Source: Nitrospiraceae bacterium
Lineage (GTDB): Bacteria; Nitrospirota; Nitrospiria; Nitrospirales; UBA8639
Direction: 5' to 3'
DNA length: 64,000 nt
Assembly: GCA_020632595.1 (NCBI GenBank)
Contig: JACKFF010000010.1
Span: 95,682 to 159,681 of the forward strand
A program made the position numbers and the translations under genes. Positions 1 to 9,500 of this stretch are shown one piece after another (position 1 is the stretch's first letter; each line of letters begins with the position of its first letter). The notes under the pieces were generated by a model. The model did not search any database, was not told where the DNA came from, and saw nothing but the letters and a program-made list of their open reading frames with translations.

Positions 1-1192
1 CGGGAATGATGCGCATATAATATTCATGATATTCAGCGGGCCCTTCCCAATAGTCCTCATACCGTCGAAGATGAATAAATTCATCTCCCTGCCATTCGAC
101 AAACTCAAAGCGCCCGCTGCCGATGGGGTGTCGATTAAACAGACTCTCTCGCATCCCGAATGTCTTTTGAGCCTCCTCCGACAATCCGCGCTCTTGTTTT
201 TCACGGGCTAAGGCCTCGGCATTGAGAAGATGCTCGGGGAGGATCCCCATCGTCCACGCATTGATGGCCGGGGAATAGAGGCGTTTATAGACAATTTGTA
301 TGGTGGAGGGATCCAGAATATTCACGGTTTTAATCGGCTCGAAGTCCGGAGTCCGTGGAGACAAATTTTTTGGATTCATAATGGATTCATAGGTAAACTT
401 CACATCTCCGGCGTCGAGGACATGCCCATCGTGGAACTTCACACCCTGGCGAAGATGGAACAGGATGGTGGGATTATGCTCGCCCACGGGAAGAATATCA
501 GGGAATTTGGCCCGCAGGGGTTCCTCCAACTCCTTGGAAACCGGTTCTTGAGGATGAATGAATGCGTCATAAGGAAAGTGCTCAAAGTACCGCTCCCCGA
601 GAACCGGCGTTAAGCGGTCAAATAAATCCTGGTCCACTTCCGAGAGGGTAAATGCCACTCGTTCCGGTACGTCAATGGTCACGGAGAGCTCTTTGAGCTG
701 AGGTGTGCCTTCCGCATTGGGCACCAAGAGTGAGACGGGTTCCGATCGTTGCCCGGAAGGCAATAATTCAATGGATTGCACCCTCTCCTGCAACCCCTCA
801 ATGGTTCCAGCCTTCCAAGCCTCATGAATCTTCCGGAAAAGCTCACTCCCTGTCACTTCCGATCCATCCGGAAAGCGGTGATGCGGGTTAACCAGGAGAT
901 AGGCTTGTTCCGTAATCTGCCAATCGGTGGCCAATCGGCCCCGAAGCTTCAAGTCTTCGTCCAAATCCAGCAACCCCTCAAACACGTGGCTCACAATATT
1001 GGAGCTGGCAGAATCCGCGTTCAAGATAGGATTGAGAATTTTGGCATCCCCGCTGGACGCCTCAATATAGGTGACCAAACGATCCGGATTACCGGCAGCC
1101 TGGTGTTCGTAGGTAGGAACCCAAAAATAGGATTGCAGCAAAAAAAGGACAAGAGTCAACGGGATGAACAGCAAAAGACGTTTGACAAACAT
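1..1192 (-). CDS. Peptide ABC transporter substrate-binding protein (family 5), 3' end outside window
   Basis: About 397 codons are visible, read from the ATG at 1192 leftwards; the C-terminus lies beyond base 1. The N-terminus (MFVKRLLLFIPLTLVLFLL) is a signal peptide or membrane anchor, so the protein should sit in the periplasm. The body has the layout of SBP_bac_5 (DppA/OppA) proteins: an early segment with N-P-I-L-N and VFEGLLDLD, then LRQGVKFHDGHVLDAGDVKFTYE, a family hallmark (FHLRQGVKFHDG), around residues 245-265. Such proteins bind oligopeptides or related solutes and deliver them to an ABC permease. The permease genes would be expected further left and are not visible. The substrate cannot be read from sequence. 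Confidence 0.85.
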   Translation of the reverse strand, partial: MFVKRLLLFIPLTLVLFLLQSYFWVPTYEHQAAGNPDRLVTYIEASSGDAKILNPILNADSASSNIVSHVFEGLLDLDEDLKLRGRLATDWQITEQAYLLVNPHHRFPDGSEVTGSELFRKIHEAWKAGTIEGLQERVQSIELLPSGQRSEPVSLLVPNAEGTPQLKELSVTIDVPERVAFTLSEVDQDLFDRLTPVLGERYFEHFPYDAFIHPQEPVSKELEEPLRAKFPDILPVGEHNPTILFHLRQGVKFHDGHVLDAGDVKFTYESIMNPKNLSPRTPDFEPIKTVNILDPSTIQIVYKRLYSPAINAWTMGILPEHLLNAEALAREKQERGLSEEAQKTFGMRESLFNRHPIGSGRFEFVEWQGDEFIHLRRYEDYWEGPAEYHEYYMRIIP

Positions 1193-1556
1193 AGAGGTCT
1201 ACATCAACACCACACAGTTAATGCCTCAATGTTATCAAGAACCCCAAGGGGATGCTATGCCTGATTGATTGTCATCAACAAATCATGCCACCGGAGATGA
1301 AATATGCTCTCTAAAAGGTAATACGGGGAAGGGAGAAAAACACCGGATGGTAGCCAGGACCGGACATTCGGGTGAACGGTCTGACCGGATCTGACTGAGT
1401 TAAGGTGGCATGAAAGATCGCATTGACTCACAAGGGGAATGTTACCCATGACAGAGATGTGGCCCGGACGGGCCTTGCTACAACCGGTCACTCTTCCCCC
1501 GTTTGTGATGCAGAATGACCGCTCATGACCACCGTGTCTCAACAAGATGGCCTTTT
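1193..1556. other. Intergenic, no gene supported
   Basis: These 364 bases separate the 5' end of the substrate-binding protein gene from the 3' end of the Rieske gene. Short frames exist on both strands, but none has a recognisable protein or a convincing ribosome site. The promoter of the substrate-binding protein gene presumably lies at the left side. Confidence 0.4.
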
Positions 1557-1871
1557 CTATGCCTGGGACAGATCGACTTTCACTTCTCCATCTTCAACGA
1601 CGGTCGGGTAGGATCTCACATGACTGGAGGGATTCGTCAGGCAATGTCCGGTTTTCACATTGTACTCCCACCCATGCCAGGGGCAGGACACCGTTTCCCC
1701 TTCAACATCGCCCTCACCTAAAGGCCCCCCTCTATGGAGACAGGTGTTATCGATGACATGAAAGGCTCCATCCACTTTAAAAAGGGCCAGACATTTCTCA
1801 CCGGCTTCCACCACCATTCCTTTTCCTTCTTCCACTTCATCTATTTTCGCGATACGCACTAACTCCGACAT
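1557..1871 (-). CDS. Rieske [2Fe-2S] ferredoxin-like protein
   Basis: A 104-residue single-domain Rieske protein, like NirD or dioxygenase ferredoxins. The two cluster motifs are complete: CLHRGGPLG (C44, H46) and CPWHGW (C63, H66), spaced as in soluble Rieske ferredoxins. There is no signal peptide or membrane segment, so it is cytoplasmic and probably an electron carrier or the small subunit of an oxidoreductase. The ATG at 1871 has a GAGGAGAA ribosome site six bases upstream. It follows the Mrp-type Fe-S carrier gene by about 30 bases on the same strand, which suggests co-transcription. No partner oxygenase or reductase is adjacent, so its electron acceptor is unknown. Confidence 0.9.
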   Translation of the reverse strand: MSELVRIAKIDEVEEGKGMVVEAGEKCLALFKVDGAFHVIDNTCLHRGGPLGEGDVEGETVSCPWHGWEYNVKTGHCLTNPSSHVRSYPTVVEDGEVKVDLSQA

Positions 1872-1901
1872 AGGTTCTCCTCAACATGAACATGCGTTCA
1901 T

Positions 1902-2798
1902 TTAAGATTTCTTCAAGGGATCAGTAATTTTTTTAAGTAAACTGGAAATGGAGGGCGCAGCATCCCCGTTCCCTTTTTCCGCCTGTTCGATATTGGCCGT
2001 CAGGGCTTTGGCAATCTGAAGAAAGGCCTGGGCTTGGGGCGACGAGGGATCATTGCTGACAATTGGAGTACCTTTATCTCCCCCCTCCCGGATAGCCGGA
2101 TCAATCGGAATTCGTCCTAAAAATGGGATCTCAAATTTCTGAGCGGCACGTTCCCCACCACCAGTCGAAAAAATTTCTGTCCGTTCGTGACAATGTCCAC
2201 AAACAAAATAACTCATATTTTCAATCACCCCGAGCAACGGGACATTCACCTTTTTGAACATCGTCATGCCTTTCCTCACATCCTGCAGAGCCACTTCCTG
2301 CGGAGTGGTCACAGTAATCGCTCCGGTCAACGGCACTAATTGCGACAAGGTTAAAGGCACATCTCCAGTCCCAGGAGGCAAATCGATCAGCAAATAATCC
2401 AGTTCCCCCCAGACCACATCACGAAAAAATTGCTGGATCGCCGAATGAACCATGGGTCCACGCCACACCACGGGCGTGTCTTCCGGCACGAAAAATCCCA
2501 TGGAAATCACTTTCACTCCCTGCCCCTCGGCAGGCAGAATTTTGTCCCCATCCTTTCCAGGCTCTTTTGACACCCCGATCATCAGAGGAATATTCGGTCC
2601 ATACACATCCGCATCCATTAATCCTACCGCATAGCCTTGCTGCTTAAGCGCAACTGCCAGGTTTACGGTAACCGTGGATTTGCCGACTCCGCCTTTGCCA
2701 CTGCTCACCGCAATGATGTGTTTCACGCCCGGCAATGGATTCCCTCCAGGTTGATTGGGTGGGGTCGCGGGACCGGGCGGGTTTTGTTCATCAGCCAT
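1902..2798 (-). CDS. Mrp/NBP35-family Fe-S cluster carrier P-loop ATPase
   Basis: 298 residues. The deviant Walker A of the Mrp/MinD class (GKGGVGKS, residues 34-41) is followed by DADVYGPN, DLPPGTGD and the signature ENMSYFVCGHC. The CxxC in that signature is the cluster-binding pair used by Mrp/ApbC proteins to bind and transfer [4Fe-4S] clusters to apoproteins. The first 25 residues are proline-rich and lack the usual N-terminal DUF59/MIP18 domain, so this is the short form. An AAGGAGAT ribosome site precedes the ATG. The Rieske gene lies 30 bases downstream. Family assignment is secure; the client proteins are unknown. Confidence 0.93.
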   Translation of the reverse strand: MADEQNPPGPATPPNQPGGNPLPGVKHIIAVSSGKGGVGKSTVTVNLAVALKQQGYAVGLMDADVYGPNIPLMIGVSKEPGKDGDKILPAEGQGVKVISMGFFVPEDTPVVWRGPMVHSAIQQFFRDVVWGELDYLLIDLPPGTGDVPLTLSQLVPLTGAITVTTPQEVALQDVRKGMTMFKKVNVPLLGVIENMSYFVCGHCHERTEIFSTGGGERAAQKFEIPFLGRIPIDPAIREGGDKGTPIVSNDPSSPQAQAFLQIAKALTANIEQAEKGNGDAAPSISSLLKKITDPLKKS

Positions 2799-2901
2799 TC
2801 AATAATCTCCTTATGTCACAGACACTCATAATAAATTTCACATATGCGACGCAGTAGGTCGCCACCTTTCTCGCCGCCCCATTAGACCATGAATCAAAGA
2901 G

Positions 2902-2939
2902 AACCCGAAACCCTCACAGACTTAAGAGGATTTCGGGTT
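2902..2939 (-). terminator. Hairpin, probable terminator of the zinc-ribbon gene
   Basis: AACCCGAAA (2902-2910) pairs perfectly with TTTCGGGTT (2931-2939) across a 20-base loop. It lies just past the 3' end of the leftward zinc-ribbon gene and before the leftward Mrp gene. The following bases are only moderately T-rich, so termination strength is uncertain. Confidence 0.5.
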
Positions 2940-3000
2940 TCTTACCACACCTGCACAATTGACTAGAGGGATACGAACAAAAAACGACGGGCAAAGACAC

Positions 3001-3204
3001 CTACCCTAGTTGGGTGGCAAACTTTTTACGCGAACGCCCGATGAGGGGTTCATGGTGATGGCGGCGATTTTCAGAAATCACCGGATCCAAAATTTCCCCA
3101 CAGGTAATACACCGCCAACCCGAAAAATATATGGCCCCGGATTCATCGGCCACATCACCGAACTTATCTTGAATCATTATTCCCTGACAACGCGGACAAT
3201 CCAT
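3001..3204 (-). CDS. Small zinc-ribbon protein
   Basis: A 67-residue protein with two CxxC pairs (C3/C6 and C32/C35), the pattern of a single zinc ribbon. The N-terminal pair is CPRC and the second is CITC. The basic tail (NRRHHHEP, GRSRKKFA) could contact nucleic acid. The ATG at 3204 is preferred because AAGGAG sits eight bases before it; a GTG three codons upstream overlaps that ribosome site. I do not recognise a named family. It lies between the sigma-54 activator and the Mrp gene, reading with both. Confidence 0.75.
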   Translation of the reverse strand: MDCPRCQGIMIQDKFGDVADESGAIYFSGWRCITCGEILDPVISENRRHHHEPLIGRSRKKFATQLG

Positions 3205-3468
3205 AACAAGCACTCCTTCTCACAGGAAAAAGAATAATAAAATCAATGCGCAATTAATCAAGGAGAAAAGCAAACCATGTGCCGTAATATATTCAGCACA
3301 AGCATTTGATAAATATAGAATTTATTTAAAACATCTTTCCTGAAATGTTTCATAATGGAACAAATGCAATTAAATCCCATGAATTAAATCTTCATAAATC
3401 ATTGTAAACATAACACTTTAACACACATGGCACAATTAGGTAACAACATAAACCAAAATGAAACATTT

Positions 3469-4884
3469 TTACGTTGTTTGAGTTATTCCATATTGTTTGA
3501 CCTTCCGCCACAAAGTCGATCGCCCAATTCCTAACTGTTGAGAAGCGTCCTTCAGCCGCCAACCTGATTTTTCCAACGCCCGGCAAATGGCTTGTCGCTC
3601 CAAGGCTTCCAGTGATTCGGAATCCGTCCATTCCCGATGCTCCCAACAATACCGATGGAGGTCGGCTGGAAGATGCTCAAATTGAATCGTATCCCCTTCG
3701 CAGCACACAAAGGCATGCTCGATCATATTCTGCAATTCCCTGATATTGCCGGGAAACGGGTACCGGCTGAGCGCCGTTAAACATTGCGGGGACAAGCTGA
3801 CAATATGCTTACCCATTTCGCGGTTGAATTTTTCGAGAAAGTGATTCACGAGCAGGGGAATATCCCCCGTTCGCTCGCGTAGGGGGGGCAGCACAATCGG
3901 AATCACCCGTATACGAAAATACAAATCCTCCCGAAACCGTCCCTGCTGAACAGCTTCTTCCAGATTCCGATTCGTGGCCGCGATTACTCTCACATCCACC
4001 GTGATCGTGTCATTGGATCCAACCCGCTCAAACTGCCCCCTCTCAAGAACTCCCAATAATTTCACTTGGGTGGCGACACTCATCTCCCCGATTTCATCAA
4101 GAAAAATCGTGCCACCATTCGCAATTTCAAACCGGCCCGGTTTATCAAAATACGCGTTGGTAAAGGCTCCTTTGACATGACCGAATATTTCACTCTCCAG
4201 AATGCCCTCAGATAGACTTGAGCAATTCACCACGACGAAAGGGGCATGCTTTCTCGGACTGTGGGCGTGTAACGCACAGGCAATTAATTCCTTGCCCGTT
4301 CCACTTTCTCCGGTGATGAGAACGGAGGATTTCGAAGCGGCGATGATCGGCAATTTGGCCATAATGTCCTGCATGCGAGGACACCGACCAACCATGTTAT
4401 CCAGCTTGGTCTGCTCTCCCAGCCGATGTTTGAGCTCCGACACCTCTTCCACCTTGGCACTTAACTCGCGAACCAGCGAAATATCACGAATGACTTCGAT
4501 TAACCCGATCAGCTTGCCTTCCTTATCCAATAAAAAGTCGGTATTAATGCTCACCGGAATATGGACGCCATCACGTCGACGAACCATCGCTTCAAAATTC
4601 GACACCCGCTCTCCCTGAAGCGCCCGCTCCAGGACACATTCCTTCGTCGAGCAGATATTACTCTGGATCAGGACATCACAGGCTAGGAGTGTCCCCGCCG
4701 CATCGACGTTGTACCCCAGCATCTTCTGCATCGCCCGATTCAAAAAGGTCACACGTTTCTGCAGATCAATCGTAATCACGCCGTCACTAATGCAATCCAG
4801 AATGATTTCGGCACCGTTTGAACGAGACGATGATCCCATTTCACCCATGACGTCTACGCCTCTCGTTACAATATCGACTTTCAA
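3469..4884 (-). CDS. Sigma-54-dependent transcriptional activator (PAS-AAA+-Fis)
   Basis: 471 residues in three parts. A PAS sensor at about 22-140 starts LDCISDGVITID. An AAA+ sigma-54 activation domain at about 165-395 has Walker A GESGTGKE (192-199), Walker B FLDEIGEM and an arginine-finger region. A C-terminal Fis-type helix-turn-helix follows at about 430-468 (LEKSGWRLKDASQQLGIGR). It should open sigma-54 promoter complexes in response to a ligand or redox signal sensed by PAS; there is no receiver domain. The sigma-54 contact loop reads GAFTNA (239-244) instead of the usual GAFTGA. The start could be the ATG at residue 13 or 16. Target genes are not evident. Confidence 0.92.
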   Translation of the reverse strand: MKVDIVTRGVDVMGEMGSSSRSNGAEIILDCISDGVITIDLQKRVTFLNRAMQKMLGYNVDAAGTLLACDVLIQSNICSTKECVLERALQGERVSNFEAMVRRRDGVHIPVSINTDFLLDKEGKLIGLIEVIRDISLVRELSAKVEEVSELKHRLGEQTKLDNMVGRCPRMQDIMAKLPIIAASKSSVLITGESGTGKELIACALHAHSPRKHAPFVVVNCSSLSEGILESEIFGHVKGAFTNAYFDKPGRFEIANGGTIFLDEIGEMSVATQVKLLGVLERGQFERVGSNDTITVDVRVIAATNRNLEEAVQQGRFREDLYFRIRVIPIVLPPLRERTGDIPLLVNHFLEKFNREMGKHIVSLSPQCLTALSRYPFPGNIRELQNMIEHAFVCCEGDTIQFEHLPADLHRYCWEHREWTDSESLEALERQAICRALEKSGWRLKDASQQLGIGRSTLWRKVKQYGITQTT

Positions 4885-5186
4885 TTACCGCCAATATCTC
4901 TTTTCTTTCATCCGCATTTATGGTAGGTAGATGCTGTGATGTCTTCCAAACCACATGACCCGACCCGTTTCCTGTTAGTGTAAGGCAACCCTATTCTGCT
5001 CCACAAACCCTTGCCGATAGCCATTTTGTCACTTTCCAAAAAGAACACAGTTCTCCCATCGGGCTCGCCCCTGGTGATGCAGGTGGTACACCTTCTTCCC
5101 ATTCGGCGACTCAATGAGGGAGCGCCTTTATATGGAGCACTAACGTCTTCCGGGCACCTCCGTCGTGAGGTAAGGCACGTTACCGG
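4885..5186. other. Divergent intergenic region, no gene supported
   Basis: This 302-base gap separates the leftward sigma-54 activator and rightward lgt. It should hold both promoters. A leftward frame overlapping lgt (4908-5384) has no recognisable protein and is not called. Confidence 0.4.
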
Positions 5187-6005
5187 ATGATGACCCTCGA
5201 TCCTGTCTCCATTTTGGCGGACCTTGCGCGGATCCCCTACCCGGACATTGATCCGGTGTTTTTTCGTATCGGGCCCCTGGCTCTTCGATGGTATGGCCTC
5301 ATGTACCTTCTGGGACTGGCAGGAGCCTATTGGCTCATCAAGTCCAGAGCCGCCACAAAGAATGTCTCTCTCCCACCACAACAATTATCCGATCTTATCG
5401 TCTATGCCGCCTTTGGCGTCTTTCTCGGGGGGCGATTGGGATATGTGTTGTTTTATAACCTTCCCTTTTATCTGGACCATCCCCTCAAAATTTTTGCGGT
5501 ATGGGAAGGGGGAATGTCATTTCACGGCGGGCTGATCGGCACATGTATCGCGATCTGGATCTTTTGCAAAACCCGCGGATTTCCTGTTTGGCCCATCGCC
5601 GACTTAGCCGCAGGAGCGGCTCCGATCGGGTTGGGCTTTGGACGGATGGGGAATTTTATCAACGGAGAATTATTCGGGCGGCCGACCGATGTTGAATGGT
5701 GCATGGTGTTCCCCCATGGCGGCCCTGAGTGCCGACACCCCTCGCAACTCTATGAGGCAGGCTTGGAAGGCGTTGCACTCTTTGTTCTTTTATGGATCAT
5801 CAACCGCCGATCCACCCCACCGGGAACCATGTTTTGGACCTTCATCTGCGGATATGGAGTCGCTCGCTTTATTGTAGAATTTTTCCGTGAACCCGATAGT
5901 CATTTAGGGTTTATTTTCCAGTGGATCACGATGGGTCAGTTACTCTGCATCCCGATGATTGCGGTCGGCGTCTTCATGATTCTTCGGGGCTACAAACGGG
6001 CATAG
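5187..6005 (+). CDS. lgt: Prolipoprotein diacylglyceryl transferase
   Basis: 272 residues, the normal length of Lgt, an inner-membrane enzyme that moves diacylglycerol from phosphatidylglycerol to the lipobox cysteine of prolipoproteins. The signature motifs are present: LRWYGLMYLLG near the start, MSFHGGLIG, and the core GFGRMGNFINGELFGRPT followed by RHPSQLYEA. Several hydrophobic segments span the sequence. Two adjacent ATG codons are possible starts. The next gene, convergent, encodes a small lipoprotein, which would be a substrate of the pathway. Confidence 0.96.
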   Translation: MMTLDPVSILADLARIPYPDIDPVFFRIGPLALRWYGLMYLLGLAGAYWLIKSRAATKNVSLPPQQLSDLIVYAAFGVFLGGRLGYVLFYNLPFYLDHPLKIFAVWEGGMSFHGGLIGTCIAIWIFCKTRGFPVWPIADLAAGAAPIGLGFGRMGNFINGELFGRPTDVEWCMVFPHGGPECRHPSQLYEAGLEGVALFVLLWIINRRSTPPGTMFWTFICGYGVARFIVEFFREPDSHLGFIFQWITMGQLLCIPMIAVGVFMILRGYKRA

Positions 6006-6059
6006 GCCTCAAATCCTCACGCTTTTTTATCCGATTCCGAGAAATCCACAAGCAGCTCG

Positions 6060-6524
6060 CTAAAAACCCCTACCCCCGCCGCCTGGAGTCGCTCCCCCGC
6101 CGAATCCCGGAATGACCGGAGCCGAGGTAGCCTGCGTAGGGGCATCGGGAACATTGCCATACCGTCGGAGCGGTGGGGAATTCCAAATCACTTTATTACC
6201 GGGAGCAAGGTTGGCAGCCTCAATAAAATGTTTCTTTGCGCCGGCTTGATCGCCCATTTTGTCCATGCACAAAGCGAGATTATAGTGTGCTTCCGCCAGA
6301 TCGGCTTGTTGTTGGACAGCAACTTGAAATTGTTGTCGTGCCGCTTCCCACCGGCCTTCGTCAAAGAGGCGCTTGCCTTCGGTCATAACCTGCAACACTT
6401 GGGTATCCACATTTGGAGGAGGGGCCAAGGCTGTCAACGGCGCTGGTTTGTCGGATGCGCACCCTCCTGCCGCCATCATGATGAAATAGACCCCAACGCA
6501 TACCTGCATCCTCCAATTCCTCAT
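6060..6524 (-). CDS. TPR-containing lipoprotein
   Basis: 154 residues. The signal peptide ends in lipobox AAGGC, so the mature protein should be a lipid-anchored periplasmic or outer-membrane protein. Residues about 40-110 form TPR-like helices (GKRLFDEGRWEAARQQFQ, LAEAHYNLALCMDKMGD). The tail is proline- and glycine-rich (PGFGGGATPGGGGRGF) and probably disordered. A GGAGG ribosome site precedes the ATG. TPR lipoproteins usually scaffold envelope complexes; no partner is shown by the context. Confidence 0.8.
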   Translation of the reverse strand: MRNWRMQVCVGVYFIMMAAGGCASDKPAPLTALAPPPNVDTQVLQVMTEGKRLFDEGRWEAARQQFQVAVQQQADLAEAHYNLALCMDKMGDQAGAKKHFIEAANLAPGNKVIWNSPPLRRYGNVPDAPTQATSAPVIPGFGGGATPGGGGRGF

Positions 6525-6544
6525 TGCTTCCTCCTTCTTGTCAT

Positions 6545-9500
6545 CTATGGTTCGTGTTGAAACATATTTTCCTCGGTTTCTGCAGTCACCGTGACCACTT
6601 CACCGAGCCGAATAAAAAAGAGTTTACACCCTTTGACCGCAGGACCCAAGCATTGGCGAGCGGCCCGCGCATAGGCCTGCCCTTGTTCCCGATAAGTCTC
6701 TGCGCGCTGCCCCACCGTGCGAGAGGATACGTGATCCGTTTTATAATCGCCAACCCATATCTCCCCATCGATTTCATAGACCACATCCATCACCCCCTCC
6801 ATCACCCGAGTCCGTGGCAAGTGCGACTCATGTGGCCCGACAGGCCATGGCACCGCAAACGGAACCTCCCGACCGAGAATAGTCGCCCTCTGCAATTCCC
6901 GATACCCCGTTGAACCGAGAAAGTGATCAAAGAGTGCTCCAAGTTCTCTGACCATCTCACGTTTGTCCAACTCCGACTGCCCTGGTAACTGGCGTTCGCA
7001 AAAATCGAGGAGCGCACATTGAACCATTTCATGCTCATTCTGAAAATTCCACCGTTGAAGCACCCGATGCATCAAAATCCCGAGACGCTGACCGGTCCCA
7101 CGTGAACCTTGCCCCCTCTTTCCCCACTCCGGGGCCGATTTCGTCTGATGCAGCATGGAGGGATTGAGGTAGGCCTCAGCCTGACTGGTCTGTTGCCATC
7201 TTATTTCACGTGCGTCCCACTGGGGCGTCGCGATCATTACCTCACCGCTACCTTCTGGATCAGCATGGTGCTTTGGGGGGGGCCAGGATTTCAACACCGC
7301 GGGCGTCACGACGGTGTGAGGAATGCAGACTCCTCCCACCCGCACAATATCCAACTCCGGATTCCCGACCTCTTCTTCAACAATCCCCTGAATAAGACTT
7401 AAAAAACTCTCCCCACCCACTTTCGGAAGTATGCCCCCTGACAAGATTAAGCGCTCCCTGGCCCTGGTCATTCCCACATATAGCAGACGTCGCTGTTCGG
7501 CGGCTTCTCGAATCCGTTGCTTTTCCCACAGAGGCACCTGGCCTGCATTCCACACAGGTGGCAGCGTACAACCGTACAATCCGCTAATCCAGTCAAATGT
7601 AATCTGTGCCCCGCGCTCCAGTCCTGTGGCCTTCTGATGCAACCCGGGCAATATCACCACGGGGAATTCGAGGCCTTTGGCTTTATGAATCGTTAGGACA
7701 CGGACCGCGTCCAACGTCTCTTCGGCCAAAGGGGCTTCCGGCTCTGAAGGATGGGTCATGAGGGAGTCGACCAAGCGCTCCACCCAGGCAGAAAACGAGA
7801 GAGAAGGCATGGCCGCCTGTTCACTCATAAGGTCACGAAGCTTCCAGACATTCACCACCGCCTGTTCACCATGGTTCGAGGCGGCGGCCAATTCCACAAG
7901 AGGAAGTTGTTGAAACAGGTGATCGAGCAATTCCGGAATAGGCAGTCGATGTGCCTGGGCATGAAGCCAGGCCAGTCGCTGGAACAGGCCCTGAATGACT
8001 GACTGTTGGGAACTCGCCCATGCACTAAGTTTCTGAGCCTGCCGGATATCCAACGGGCCAAGTTGCATCACATCCATAACCTCCCGATCCGTCAGCCCGC
8101 CTAACGAAGACCGGAGAATGCCCACAAGGGCCAGAGCGTCGGTGGGGTCATCCAGGACACGAAGCACATTCACCACATCAATCACTTCCTGACGCCGGTA
8201 AAAATGCCGCTCACCATCGGCCATGCAAGGAATGTTGTGGCGCTGCAAGGCTTCAAGATACACCTGCGCATTGGTAAATTTCCTTAACAACACCGCGATA
8301 TGCCCGGGGCGCAAGGAGGTTCTCACTCCCTTCTCCATAATCCACTGGCTTCCCGGCAGCAATTGTTCTTCAATCCACCCCGCTAACCATTCGGCTTCCA
8401 CCCGTGTGGCCCGCTCAGCATCCCATTCGTCTTCCCCTTGAGGATTGGCCATGACACAGATCTCCATTCCTGTCGAGCCGGAACCCGGCTCTCGCATCCG
8501 TCCAAACGCCATGGGGACATTGGGGGGTTGAACATTGGCTTGAGGAATGAATAACCGGTCAAACACGGCATTGACAGCTTCAAGAATGGCCCCATCACTT
8601 CGAAAATTGGTCAGAAGAGTACACACGATCCCTCCATCATGCGTCACTTTGTCCACGACCTGATCAAACGCCTCGATATCAGCTCGCCGAAAAGCATAGA
8701 TCGATTGTTTGGGATCACCCACAATAAACAGCTTCCCCGGCATAAGCTGGATATCCCGCCAAAACTTCCCGCACTCATTTGGGCGCTCACCTAGATAAAG
8801 CAGAATTTCATATTGAACCGGATCCGTATCCTGAAACTCATCAACCATTATGGCCGCATAGCTCCGTTTCAATTGTTCTCTGACCATAGGATGATCCCGC
8901 AGAAGATCTCTGACCCGGATCAAGAGCCCATCAAATCGGATCCATCCCTTCGCCGAAAAACCCTGGCGAACTCGTTCGACAAACGGCCCAAGCACATGAA
9001 GGACCTTTCCCAACAGAACTTCATTGACCTGCAACAGCTGTTGCGCAGCTTGAACCGCCCGCCTGGCATCTTGAAAATCCGACGCATCCCACTCTACCGG
9101 GGCCTTGCCAATGATGGAATCAACCAGGGCTTTCTCCTCATCAGACAAAGGGAGGCTCATGGATGGCTCCCCATAGCCCACCCGATCAAATACGCGTTCA
9201 GCAAGAGATAAGAGCTTCTCAATTTTTCGGGGTTTGGCACGATCATATTGCGCCAGCAATGATCGGACCTGATGCTGTTTACGCTGTAGCCACTTCCGAA
9301 AGGCCGGAGAGGAACCTTCGGCACACACTTGCTGATCCAATTCAGAAATAGAAATCTGATCCTGACAGAGGGAGAAGGCAAAGGATCGAATCTCTTGCAA
9401 ACCCATGTGACTGAGCAGGTCCTGCCACTGAGCATGTGCGGAACCTTGCGCACCTAATTCCTGTTCCAACCAGGCGTCCCACGCATCTTGAAAAGCCTCA

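Noticed and set aside
1255..1545. Leftward 96-codon frame between the binding protein and Rieske genes
   Set aside because: No recognisable family and low-complexity, Pro/Ser-rich composition.
4908..5384. Leftward 158-codon frame overlapping lgt
   Set aside because: It lies opposite a secure gene and has no family.
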